Counted from the stretch's first letter, positions 1 to 9,470 are shown. The stretch: DNA of 32,251 nt from Chlorobaculum sp. (GCA_013334855.1 JAAXWU010000013.1:1-32251), one strand, 5' to 3'. Numbers and translations are program-made. The notes: generated by a model from the letters alone, not told the origin.

Positions 1-7
1 GCGCAAC

Positions 8-559
8 ATGACGCCTGACGCTGAAGAGCTGAAACTCTTGGAACTGATCGACAAGGAATACACCAGGCATCCGTTCTATGGAAGCCGTAAAATCGAGCAT
101 TACCTGTGCAGCCTCGGATACTGCATCGATCGCAAGCGCGTGCAGCGGCTGAAGCGAGTGCTCGGACTGGCGGCCATAGCCCCCGGCCCAAACACCAGCA
201 AGCCGCATCCCCAGCACAAGATTTATCCGTATCTGTTGCGGGGCATGACGATAAAGCGCCCCAGGCAGGACTGGTCGATCGACATCGCCTGGTGCCCGAC
301 GCCGCAAGGGTTTATGTATCTGGTGGCCATCATCGACTGGTACTCGCGCAAGGTGCTGGCCTGGCGGCTGTCAAACTTGATGGAGGGCAGTTTTTGCGTA
401 GATTGTGTTGAGGAGGCGTTCCAAAACTACGGCATTCCGAAAATCTTCAACAGCGATAAGGGTTCACAGTTTACCAGTGACGTATTTATCAGGGGGTTCA
501 GGAGGTATCCGACGCTTCGCATCAGCATGGACGGCAGAGGCCGGGCGCTGGTTAAGTAG
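8..559 (+). pseudogene. IS3-family transposase (OrfB, DDE integrase core), C-terminally truncated
   Basis: Translation has HTH_21-like HPFYGSRKIEHYL, then DWSIDIAWCP, YLVAIIDWYSRKVLAWRLSN and NSDKGSQFTSDVF. The reading degrades at FIRGFRRYPTLRISMDGRGRALVK* where full-length relatives continue (about DNIFVERLWRSVKYE). Confidence 0.85.
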
Positions 560-875
560 CATTTGATGAAAAAAAAGAGGCAGCGCCTTCCCGCTGCATA
601 AACAGCCCGTTACCAACTTAAACTCGGCACCATTTTGTCTGCCGGGCGGGGGCCAGTTCAGATGTTGACCGTTGATTATATTTTTCAAAAGGGGCTGCAT
701 GAATATCGCATCTGTTATGTGGAGTAAAATAATATCTTGCGCTATTCATGCTCCCCTTTTTCAGTTCACTCGTGAATTATGCAGCTTAGATAACTCGTGA
801 GGTGAATTTCCCTTGTCAAATCTATCCGAGCGTTCATAACATGCCCTTCACTTGAGCGTATAGTGAGTAACAAGA

Positions 876-1724
876 TTACTGCGAGTTAGCACGTCGCCGC
901 ATAAGCCAGAGGGCGCACGCAATGATCAGCGCGTACCAGTGCCCGCTCGGCTCTGGAACTACTGATAACGCCTGTCCACTTTGTTTCAAAATAGTATTGA
1001 TATCGTTGGCGTATGGCGGAATAAACGAGTCGCCGGATTGAATGTAAAGATCACTTACCCAGTGGATGCCGACCAGGGCAAGACCCGAACCGGTAGCGAC
1101 GAAACTCGGGGCGCCAGAATCGCCCACCTGCAACAGGGTTTCATCGCCACCCACCGAAGGGGTATCATTGTTGTCGTAATCGTACCAGGCAATTAGATTT
1201 GTCGAGCCTCCATATGAGCCTTCGCGTATAGTATCCACAACATTTCGTCCGACAATGTCTTGACTTCCGTAATTATATAGCACTCTTCCAAGATAGTCGC
1301 TCTGTTTGGGTAGTTCCAGAATGGGATAACGCGCGATGGAGCTGTCGACCGCCGTGTTGAGCCGTCCGATCCAGATGTCTGTCGTACCTACACGCGTTCC
1401 CGCCGCCACTGAGTATGTATAGTGTTGCCCCGACTTGCTGTTGGTTGCATAGAAGGTCACCGTCTCGCCAATTGCGGGCGCATAATGGGTTGCTGTTATA
1501 AAGTAATTATCCGAGAGTAGCGTCCCCCAATGCCCCGCACTGAACTGACCAACCCCCGAGAAATTGTAAGCAGCGCCGATAAAATTTTTATCGCTCCCGG
1601 TGTAAAACCGGTTATTTCGCGCAGCCGAATAGGAACGAATGGTCATTGTACCGCGGCTTTCCGCAGGCGACAGCGCGAACATCGCGATTATTAATGAGAT
1701 CAATAAACCTTTCATTGTTGTCAA
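876..1724 (-). CDS. PEP-CTERM-anchored trypsin-like serine protease-fold protein
   Basis: N-terminal signal peptide, TATHYA and GDSGAPSF motifs (trypsin His and Ser regions), C-terminal VVPEPSGHWYALIIACALWLMRRRANSQ (PEP motif, TM helix, Arg cluster). The start may be the second Met (about 1715). Confidence 0.8.
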   Translation of the reverse strand: MTTMKGLLISLIIAMFALSPAESRGTMTIRSYSAARNNRFYTGSDKNFIGAAYNFSGVGQFSAGHWGTLLSDNYFITATHYAPAIGETVTFYATNSKSGQHYTYSVAAGTRVGTTDIWIGRLNTAVDSSIARYPILELPKQSDYLGRVLYNYGSQDIVGRNVVDTIREGSYGGSTNLIAWYDYDNNDTPSVGGDETLLQVGDSGAPSFVATGSGLALVGIHWVSDLYIQSGDSFIPPYANDINTILKQSGQALSVVPEPSGHWYALIIACALWLMRRRANSQ

Positions 1725-2737
1725 GGTTTTATGAGTTACTGCAACTTCAGTCTTTTTTTTAAGGGAGAAACAATGGTATGAAGTATTCTTTTTTACTGCT
1801 TAAGAATGATTTTTACTTCGGGGGCTTGTAGGCGCGTGATCTCGTCAGGTTTTTACTACAAACTTCCCTAAATAACAATTGTTTTTTTTATTTATGCTAT
1901 TTTTATTGCGTAATCAAGATGCATTACTTGAGCATTCAACTACTTAGAGCTATTACTCGCCAATCCAAACCATATCGCCTTTTCAATAAACAGTAAATCA
2001 ATATTACTTCACAAGAGACGTTTAATAGTCTTGAAGCAATTCAATGCGAGCAAAAACGAGTAATAAATCACTTAACGTATTAATTATGAAAGAGTTAAAT
2101 AAAAGTCTCATCATCAAGTTTAAAAAAAATTTCCGTTTTCTATAACATAAAAATTTCATGATTTGTTTCTTTTTAGTAGCAAAAACTGCGCGAAAATTGA
2201 TTTATTTTTGCGCTAATTGTCCGTACGAGAGAGCAATATAAAGTCAGTAAAAAACATCATCTGATTCGTGACTTATCGTTTTAATATGAAAATGAAATTT
2301 TATTTTGTTCGAATCAGGCAAAGCTACGAAACGCACATATATATATTATTGATTAAGAGCATTAATAGCTTGTCGTTATTAAGAAATAATATGCACGACG
2401 TTGAGTATCGATGTTTTGATATGAGTCTGATTCGGCATTTTTATCATTAATATAAATACTTTATATGCTTTCAATGGGTGGCTTGTGGTGGTGTGTATAA
2501 GCAACTGTTGCATTGCAAGGCCGGAATCTTTTTCGGCAAGAGGTCGATGATTATGCTCCGATTTTTTGATCGCGGAATTATTGCGCAATATCAGCGAGTC
2601 CATCCCCCGGCTGTCTCGACGTTAAGGGATTATTCGACCTGCAAGCCCGGTTCCATTCAACTCGTGAATAGTAGAGTGTTAAGCCAAAATGACGGTTGAT
2701 TGTTTCAGCTTGCCTTTCGAATAACGGGGATTTGTCA

Positions 2738-2770
2738 TCGCGGCCCGACAAGTCGGGAGGTGGCGATCCA
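2738..2770. repeat. Short palindromic element: CCCGAC-AA-GTCGGG core nested in an outer ATCGC/GCGAT pairing
   Basis: CCCGACAAGTCGGG at 2744-2757; a related palindrome occurs at 22901-22918. Confidence 0.5.
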
Positions 2771-2953
2771 AGGCTATGGAGTGATGTGTTCAAGGTTCGC
2801 GGGCGGCAACAGACCGGATACGGGCAGCTCGTAGTGACAGGGGATACAGAACTTTTTAGCTTTCATACAGCCAATTGTTTGGGCGCAGGTTCAGATGCGC
2901 CATGATGCGGATATGCGGGGGATTTTGCATCTTCTGGTTAAAAAGCGGCCTGT

Positions 2954-3949
2954 ATGAATTCTCTTTTCACCATGCTCACCGGTATCCGGTTCGACAATCC
3001 CTGGTGGCTTTTGTTGCTGCCGGCGGCGGCTGGCGGCTCGGCATTGTACCGGTTGCTCTGGCGGAAAAACCAGCCGGGGGTGCTGTTTCCATCGGTTCCG
3101 GCTCTTCGCGCCTCCGGGTTTGCCGCCCTTTCGCTCTTCTCGAAATTTCCCGAATGGCTGCACTGGCTGGTGCTTGCGCTCGTCGTGCTTGCGCTCTCTG
3201 GCCCAAGAGCGCCGTTTCCGCCATCCACGCGCGACACCGTCGGCATCGATATCATGATCGCGCTCGATGTTTCGGAATCGATGAACACGCCCGATTTTGG
3301 CGGCAAGAGCCGCTTCACGGGGGCGCGAGAAGCGGCGATGCGCTTTATCGACAATCGTCCTGCCGACCGCATCGGGCTGGTTGTGTTCAGCGGCGGAAGC
3401 TTTACGCGCTGCCCGCTGACGCTCGATCACGACGTGCTCGAACGACTGTCGGAAACGGTAGCTCCGGGCTTTCTCGACGAACCGGGCACGGCGATCGGCA
3501 CGGCGATTCTGACGGCCACCAACCGGCTCAGAGCCTCTCCATCCAGAGAAAAAGCGCTGGTGCTGATCACCGATGGCGAAAACAACGCGGGCGAGGTCTC
3601 TCCTGAGACGGCGGCCCGGCTGGCAGCCAAATATGGCATCAGAATCTATACGGTACTGGCCTCCAGAGAGGCAGGTCTGTTCGATAGCGGCAAGAAATCG
3701 TTAAGCCTGAAGGGGCGCAGCGAGATTGAAACGGTGGCCCGCATCAGCGGCGGACGCATGTTCCGCGCCGGTGATGCGTTCGGGCTGCTGAAGAGCTTCC
3801 GCGACATCGACCGCCTCGAAAAATCACGCCTGAAAGGCAGAACGCCCGGCAAAAACATGGAGATCTATCCGTGGCTGCTCCTTTCGGCGGTGTTGCTGCT
3901 CTTTGTCGAACAGGCGCTTTCGGCAACCCGATTCATCAGGATTCCATAA
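2954..3949 (+). CDS. BatA-like VWA-domain membrane protein
   Basis: N-terminal TM pair, MIDAS motif DVSESM, VVFSGGSFTRCPLT, C-terminal TM; typical aerotolerance BatA architecture. Confidence 0.8.
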   Translation: MNSLFTMLTGIRFDNPWWLLLLPAAAGGSALYRLLWRKNQPGVLFPSVPALRASGFAALSLFSKFPEWLHWLVLALVVLALSGPRAPFPPSTRDTVGIDIMIALDVSESMNTPDFGGKSRFTGAREAAMRFIDNRPADRIGLVVFSGGSFTRCPLTLDHDVLERLSETVAPGFLDEPGTAIGTAILTATNRLRASPSREKALVLITDGENNAGEVSPETAARLAAKYGIRIYTVLASREAGLFDSGKKSLSLKGRSEIETVARISGGRMFRAGDAFGLLKSFRDIDRLEKSRLKGRTPGKNMEIYPWLLLSAVLLLFVEQALSATRFIRIP

Positions 3950-3951
3950 CC

Positions 3952-4959
3952 ATGTGCTTTTCAAGGCCCGGCTATCTCATCCTTTTGTGGGTGCTCATTC
4001 CGCTCTCGGTGCTGGTTTTCTACGGAGTTCGCCGAAAGATCTCGCTCTGGAAGAAGATCGACGCTACCGGCGGAGTTGCAGGCATCCTGCCGTCGATGAG
4101 CTTTCGTAAACTCTTGCTGCGCCGCCTCATGCTGCTCTTCTCCGTGGCGATGATGATCGTGTCGATTGCCGGGCCGCAACTGTGCAGCGGTCAGAAACCG
4201 GTGCGGCAGAAGGGGATCGATGTCGTTTTCATGCTCGATATTTCAAACTCCATGCTGGCCAGGGATATTGCGCCCGACCGGCTGGGTCGCGCCAAGTCGG
4301 AGCTGCTGCAAATCAGCCGTAGCCTTGGCGAAGGGCGCAAAGCGCTGCTGCTCTTTGCGGGCGCGCCCGTCGTACAGTGCCCGCTGACCAGTGACGAGGA
4401 GGATTTCGAAACCCTGCTCGATATGGCGACCCCCGACCTGATTTCGGCGCAGGGCACCGATTACCGCCGTGCGTTCGAAATGGCGCTCAGGCTTGCGGAT
4501 TCAGGACGCGGCGCGTCGGGCAGCGAGACGGTGCTGGTGCTCTGCAGCGACGGAGAGGATCACGGGATCGACCTCGGCGATATTGCCGAGACAATGAAAA
4601 AGCAGGGGGTGTATCTCCATGTCATCGGTCTTGGAGGCGTTCAGCCCGTGCAGATTCCGATGCCAGGCGGAGCGAAGCGCGACCAGCAGGGCCGTGTCGT
4701 TCTGACCTCGTTCCGGCCCGAACTGCTTGCCTCTCTCATCAAGTCGGCAAACGGCAAGTTCTACTACAGCCGTCCCGATGCGCCGGTGCAGGAGGCCGTC
4801 GCTGCCGACATCGCCGACGAGGCCGCTACCGCCCGGTGGATCATGGTGCCGGGTCAGCGAGTGCCGATCCACGAGGAGACGATTCTTGCCGCTCTCTTGC
4901 TCTTTGTGTCGGGATCGATGATGACCGATGTCCGTCGTCCCGCCAAACAGAGCGCATGA
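3952..4959 (+). CDS. BatB-like VWA-domain membrane protein
   Basis: MCFSRPGYLILLWVLIPLSVLVF TM start, MIDAS DISNSM, LLLFAGAPVVQCPLT; ATG 2 nt after the BatA stop. Confidence 0.8.
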   Translation: MCFSRPGYLILLWVLIPLSVLVFYGVRRKISLWKKIDATGGVAGILPSMSFRKLLLRRLMLLFSVAMMIVSIAGPQLCSGQKPVRQKGIDVVFMLDISNSMLARDIAPDRLGRAKSELLQISRSLGEGRKALLLFAGAPVVQCPLTSDEEDFETLLDMATPDLISAQGTDYRRAFEMALRLADSGRGASGSETVLVLCSDGEDHGIDLGDIAETMKKQGVYLHVIGLGGVQPVQIPMPGGAKRDQQGRVVLTSFRPELLASLIKSANGKFYYSRPDAPVQEAVAADIADEAATARWIMVPGQRVPIHEETILAALLLFVSGSMMTDVRRPAKQSA

Positions 4960-5085
4960 ACTCGCGAACAAGTCAGTGCCCGTCGCTGGTTTCTTGCCTG
5001 AAAGATTGTTAAATTCCGTAAGGCTGGAGCTAAAAAAAGCTCTCGCCGCCTCTCTTGTTTTACTCCACCAGAAAAACGCAGCGAT

Positions 5086-5373
5086 ATGGAGCAGTCAGCA
5101 ACGGGCCAGAAAATTCTCGATCCCATCGAACGCGCCAAACTTGGCGTGAAGGTTTTAAATCTGCCCTACAGCCAGGCCGAAGTGCTCATCGACGAGTACG
5201 TGAGCGGCAAGAATTACGACCAGGCGAGCGTCGATTATTTCAAGGATCAGGTTGCCACGCAGATTCATATCCGCGAGAAGGGAGCCGAACTTCTGGTGAC
5301 CGGTGGGGAGATCGTCAAGCTCATCGCACGCTCTTTCATGCAAAACCTGCCGAAGACAATCAATCGCAGTTGA
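5086..5373 (+). CDS. conserved hypothetical protein (95 aa)
   Basis: ATG ORF with balanced protein-like composition (MEQSATGQKILDPIERAKLGVKVLNLPYSQAEVLIDEYVSG...). No family recognised. Confidence 0.6.
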   Translation: MEQSATGQKILDPIERAKLGVKVLNLPYSQAEVLIDEYVSGKNYDQASVDYFKDQVATQIHIREKGAELLVTGGEIVKLIARSFMQNLPKTINRS

Positions 5374-5563
5374 TCGAAACTGCGTTGCTCTGACGCGCAG
5401 AGATGCTTGGCTCACGGAGTCGCGCACGTCAGATTCCGGGCTTCACGGTGTGACGTTTTCGCTGTTTTGGTGGTTATTATGATTGATAACACAATGCGGA
5501 CAAAGCTCTTGAGCTTTCCGCCACCATGAAAAAAGTACCGAAAACAGCAAGAAACGATCAGCC

Positions 5564-6892
5564 ATGCATTTCGATCCGAACAAATTCACCGTCAAGGCGC
5601 AGGAGGCGCTTCAGGCGGCCTCGCTGCTGGCCAGCAGCAAGCAGAATCAGCAGGTCGAACCCGATCACCTGCTCAGCGTCATGCTGGGTGATCATGATAA
5701 TATCGCCTGCCAGATCGCCCGAAAACTCGAAGCGCCGGTCGATACGCTGCTCAGCGTCATCGACCGCGAGATCGACCGCATCCCGAAAGTGACCGGCGCG
5801 TCCGCGACCGGCCAGTATATCTCCAACGACCTCGGCAAGGTCTTCGACACGGCGCTCAGGGAGGCCGAGCAGCTCAAGGACGACTACATCAGCTCTGAGC
5901 ACCTCTTCATCGCCATGAGCGAGGCGGGCGTCAAGGCCTCGAAACTGCTGAAAGATGCAGGCATCGACCGCAACGCCATCCTCAAGGTGCTGGCCTCGTT
6001 CAGGGGCTCGCAGCGCGTCACCAGCCAGAACGCCGAAGAGAGCTACCAGTCGCTCAAAAAATATTCCCGCAACCTGAACGACCTGGTGCGCAAGGGCAAG
6101 CTCGATCCGGTGATCGGGCGCGACGACGAAATCCGCCGTGTGCTCCAGATTCTCTCCCGCCGCACCAAGAACAACCCGGTGCTCATCGGCGAGCCGGGCG
6201 TCGGCAAGACGGCCATCGTCGAAGGCATCGCCCAGCGCATCGTGGGCGGCGACGTGCCGGAGAACCTCAAGTCGAAGCAGGTCGCCGCGCTCGACATCGC
6301 CGCGCTGGTGGCTGGCACCAAGTTTCGCGGCGAATTCGAGGAGCGCCTGAAGGCACTCGTCAAGGAGGTGCAGGCCGCTGAAGGGGAGGTGATTCTCTTC
6401 ATCGACGAGCTGCATCTCTTGGTCGGGGCGGGATCGGCGGAAGGGTCGATGGACGCGGCCAACATTCTCAAGCCCGCGCTTGCCAGAGGCGAATTGCGCT
6501 GCATCGGCGCGACGACGCTTGACGAGTATCGCAAGCATATCGAGAAGGACGCCGCGCTCGAACGGCGCTTCCAGACGGTCGTGGTCGATCAGCCGAGCGT
6601 GGAGGATACCGTGTCGATTCTGCGCGGTCTGAAGGAGAAGTACGAAATCCACCACGGCGTACGCATCAAGGACGCCGCGCTGGTGGCCGCCGCCGAGCTG
6701 TCGAACCGCTACATCGCCGACCGCTTCCTGCCCGACAAGGCCATCGACCTGATCGACGAGGCTTCGTCGCGCCTACGGCTCGAAATCGACAGCGAGCCGG
6801 AAGAGCTTGACCGCATCAACCGCGAACTTCGCCGTCTCGAAATCGAGCGCGAAGCGCTCAAGCGCGAACTCGAAGCCAACGGCGGCGTTTGA
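5564..6892 (+). CDS. clpB: ClpB-type chaperone, N-terminal half only (Clp_N + NBD1, ends in the start of the middle domain)
   Basis: [37 protein letters not shown] Walker A, ILFIDELH Walker [24 protein letters not shown]; stops at [21 protein letters not shown]. Confidence 0.9.
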   Translation: MHFDPNKFTVKAQEALQAASLLASSKQNQQVEPDHLLSVMLGDHDNIACQIARKLEAPVDTLLSVIDREIDRIPKVTGASATGQYISNDLGKVFDTALREAEQLKDDYISSEHLFIAMSEAGVKASKLLKDAGIDRNAILKVLASFRGSQRVTSQNAEESYQSLKKYSRNLNDLVRKGKLDPVIGRDDEIRRVLQILSRRTKNNPVLIGEPGVGKTAIVEGIAQRIVGGDVPENLKSKQVAALDIAALVAGTKFRGEFEERLKALVKEVQAAEGEVILFIDELHLLVGAGSAEGSMDAANILKPALARGELRCIGATTLDEYRKHIEKDAALERRFQTVVVDQPSVEDTVSILRGLKEKYEIHHGVRIKDAALVAAAELSNRYIADRFLPDKAIDLIDEASSRLRLEIDSEPEELDRINRELRRLEIEREALKRELEANGGV

Positions 6893-6923
6893 TTCTTCCG
6901 AAGCGCTTCGGGCAGTATCCAAA

Positions 6924-6951
6924 GAGGCGGCTGAATTCTAACGGCCGCCTC
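6924..6951 (+). terminator. hairpin downstream of the clpB half-gene
   Basis: GAGGCGGC (6924-6931) / GCCGCCTC (6944-6951), 8 bp perfect; T-tract is weak (AGCTTTGGG). Confidence 0.45.
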
Positions 6952-7013
6952 AGCTTTGGGTGAATCGCACGTCCTTCATGGTCTGTCGGAATCGAGGATA
7001 ATCACGCAAAAGC

Positions 7014-7157
7014 GGTTATTACTTCGGCGACAATAAATCGCAAAAGACACCACAGCAAAAGATTGGGATAAAGCCCTCATTTATTGGGCTTTATCTGCAA
7101 ACCTCGGACTGAAGTCCGGGGCAATTATTAAGAGTTTTAATCGCCGGAGTAATAACC
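7014..7157. repeat. MITE-like or structured-RNA element with 17-bp terminal inverted repeats enclosing two hairpins
   Basis: GGTTATTACTTCGGCGA (7014-7030) versus TCGCCGGAGTAATAACC (7141-7157), 16/17 complementary. Internal hairpins: GATAAAGCCC/GGGCTTTATC (7067-7076/7086-7095) and CCTCGGAC/GTCCGGGG (7102-7109/7114-7121, one G.T). Confidence 0.6.
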
Positions 7158-7571
7158 AACGGCTATTCGCCAAGATAAATGCAATCGAGGGTCTCGGCTT
7201 TTCTGCGCGGATGCTCAGGCCGCAAGCTCTGTATTATTTATATGTCAGCGCCCGCAGTGTCGGCATGTTGATGCCGTAACTGACTGTCGCCAACTGACAA
7301 GCTGTTGCTGAAGCCGCACGGGTTTACCTGCTCGCAAATTGCGACGACCACGCGGTACGACTGGATGATTTCAGATTCTTAACGAAAGCGCTTTGCCGTC
7401 GCAGGCGTTGGAGCCGATGACCCCGTGTTGATGTCAGCCCGTGCGATCCAGGCAGCATCAAGGCGCGTCACAGTCGTCGAACGCAAAGTGGATGTTGCAG
7501 ATGCTATGGCGTTGTCCGAGAAGATCCGACCTCATCGGCCCCGATCATCGAACTCCGTCCAATTAATTCTC

Positions 7572-8177
7572 TCATCGGTACACCGATTCGATTTTCACTC
7601 TCGCGGTGCCCTGGCCGTAGAACCCGAGCTGTTTGGCGGCTTCGGCGCTCAGGTCGATCACCCGGCCATCGACGAATGGTCCTCGGTCGTTGACGCGAAC
7701 GATGATCGAGGCGTTGTTATCGAGGTTGGTGACCCTGACGATCATGGGGAGCGGCAGATATTTGTGCGCGGCGCTGGGCAGACCGGGATCGAAGATTTCG
7801 CCATAGGCGGTGGGCTGGCCGTTGTGCTGGTCGAGCGTCTCCTGGCCATACCACGAAGCGAGGCCGGTCTCTTCGTAAGCGTATACCTGATCGAAGCTCA
7901 TGGGCACGTAAAGCCGCCCGTCGATGAGATAGGGGTTGTTCTTGAGCTTGCCGAGCCGGTATGCCTCTACGGGGGATATTCGCTGGAGGCTGCTCGGTCG
8001 TATGGGTGTGGTGGTCGTTGTGCCCCGATAGCTCGAACAGGCCTGAAGAGCGAGGAGCAACGTGAGCAGCAGGGCTCCGGTACGCTGGTTGGTCTTCATG
8101 ATGTGGCGCATTTCTGATGATCGCGTGGCTGCATATCTGACATCGTTTCGCTGTTTGTCTGATGAAAAAATAACCAT
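7572..8177 (-). CDS. rlpA: RlpA-family septal ring lytic transglycosylase / rare lipoprotein A
   Basis: Lipoprotein signal (LLLALQACSSYRG), GLASWYGQETLDQHNGQPTAYGEIFDP, RVTNLDNNASIIVRVNDRGPFVDGRVIDLSAEAAKQLGF. The likely start is an internal Met (MKTNQRTGALLLTLL, about 8099). Confidence 0.88.
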   Translation of the reverse strand: MVIFSSDKQRNDVRYAATRSSEMRHIMKTNQRTGALLLTLLLALQACSSYRGTTTTTPIRPSSLQRISPVEAYRLGKLKNNPYLIDGRLYVPMSFDQVYAYEETGLASWYGQETLDQHNGQPTAYGEIFDPGLPSAAHKYLPLPMIVRVTNLDNNASIIVRVNDRGPFVDGRVIDLSAEAAKQLGFYGQGTARVKIESVYR

Positions 8178-8239
8178 TCCGGGAGAATATTCGAGTCTGT
8201 AAGCTAAAGTATGAAATGGTCATAGATTCCAGTCAACCA

Positions 8240-8815
8240 ATACTGAGAACAACTATGACCAGAAAGCAAAAAAAACACCGGATGTATCAGGCGAAATGAT
8301 CAAGCAACTGCTGCGTGAAAACGGCGGCCCGCAGGCGCTGTTCAACAAGGGGGGCTGTATGACCAGCTCAAAAAGCGCTTCATCGAAATGGTGCTCAACG
8401 CTGAAATAGACTAGCACCTCGGCTATCCCAGGCACCAGCCGGTCGAGCGGAACAGCGGCAACAGCCGCAACGGGCGCGGCAGCAAAACCATCATCGTCGA
8501 TCAGGAACAGTTCGAAATCCAGCCGCCTCGTGACCGTAACGGCAGCTTTCAGCCGCAGTTAATCCCGAAGCCATTGCCGCCGTGTTCCCGGAGAGCGAGG
8601 TGCAGCTCTGCATCGTGCACATGGTGCGCAACTCGACGAAATACGTGTCGTGGAAAGACCGCAAAGAGCTATGTGCCTATCTGAAAACGATTTACGGCGC
8701 ATCAATCGCGCGGGAGGCGGAACTGAACCTGCAAGCATTCGGCGAAAAATGGGATGCGAAATACGCCTCGGTCAGCAAACTGGGGCGCGGTGCTGAACGT
8801 CCTTTCGATTAAATT
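8240..8815 (+). pseudogene. IS256/mutator-family transposase remnant (multiple frame breaks and deletions)
   Basis: Fragments in shifting frames: EMIKQLLRENGGPQALF, LYDQLKKRFIEMVLNAEID*, IIVDQEQFEIQPPRDRNGSFQPQLIPK, VFPESEVQLCIVHMVRNSTKYVSWKDRKELCAYLKTIYGA. Downstream sequence near 8850-8875 resembles an IS256-type end. Confidence 0.75.
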
Positions 8816-9470
8816 CAAGGGGAGGATTCCCATTTGAAAATGGCCGTTTACACTGTTTGTTGAACAGACCCGAAACCGCCAGTAGTCGTTTATCCGTCAC
8901 ATTCCACTGCGCCTTCATTGCCTGCGTGCTTTTACCGAACAAGGAGTGATCGCCTTTGCTTCGAATCAAGGCGAAATTCTCGGTGTCGCCCGTCTGCTCG
9001 AAAATGACGCCCGACAGCTCCTTCTCAGTTTCACTGAGCTTTTTGCTGGCGGACACTCGCTCCGCTTCGAGCAGGCGCTGCTCGATAACTTTGGCTCGCC
9101 GAGTCTGAATGGCGAAGTAGGTCTGCGCGAAGGCGATCTCCTGCTTTCGCGGATCGCCGTTCTGCGCGACGAGATAGCAGGCATACTGGGTCGCATGATG
9201 TCCGGGACTTCTTTTGTCGCGCTTTTTGGCATCTGGATCGTTTTGCCGACGTCGGCAAAATGATCGGACACCAGATGGCCGGAAAGTTCACATGCGGTTT
9301 CCGCCTTGGTCACTACGTTCACAAAGTTATCCCATTTGCTGTAACCGAAAAGTTGCTGAAGGTCACGGCCAAGCCAGAATTCGACGCCGCTTTCGGTTTG
9401 CCGCGCATGGGCTTCAAATAAGGCTGTCAGCGAATGAATCTGTTCGGTTTTCTTGATCCAAGAATTTAGG
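8790..9470 (-). pseudogene. DinD-like (DNA damage-inducible protein D family), frameshifted and C-terminally truncated
   Basis: Minus-strand reading: [87 protein letters not shown] | frameshift | [98 protein letters not shown]. No ATG is visible at the expected start. Confidence 0.8.

Noticed and set aside
2875-3606. 243-aa + ORF
   Set aside because: Out-of-frame overlap with the well-supported batA frame; Arg/Ala-rich shadow sequence.
5558-6655. 365-aa minus ORF
   Set aside because: Antisense shadow of the clpB half-gene.
7425-8117. 230-aa + ORF
   Set aside because: Mostly antisense to rlpA; the 5' part (7425-7570) lies in non-coding DNA with no recognisable domain.
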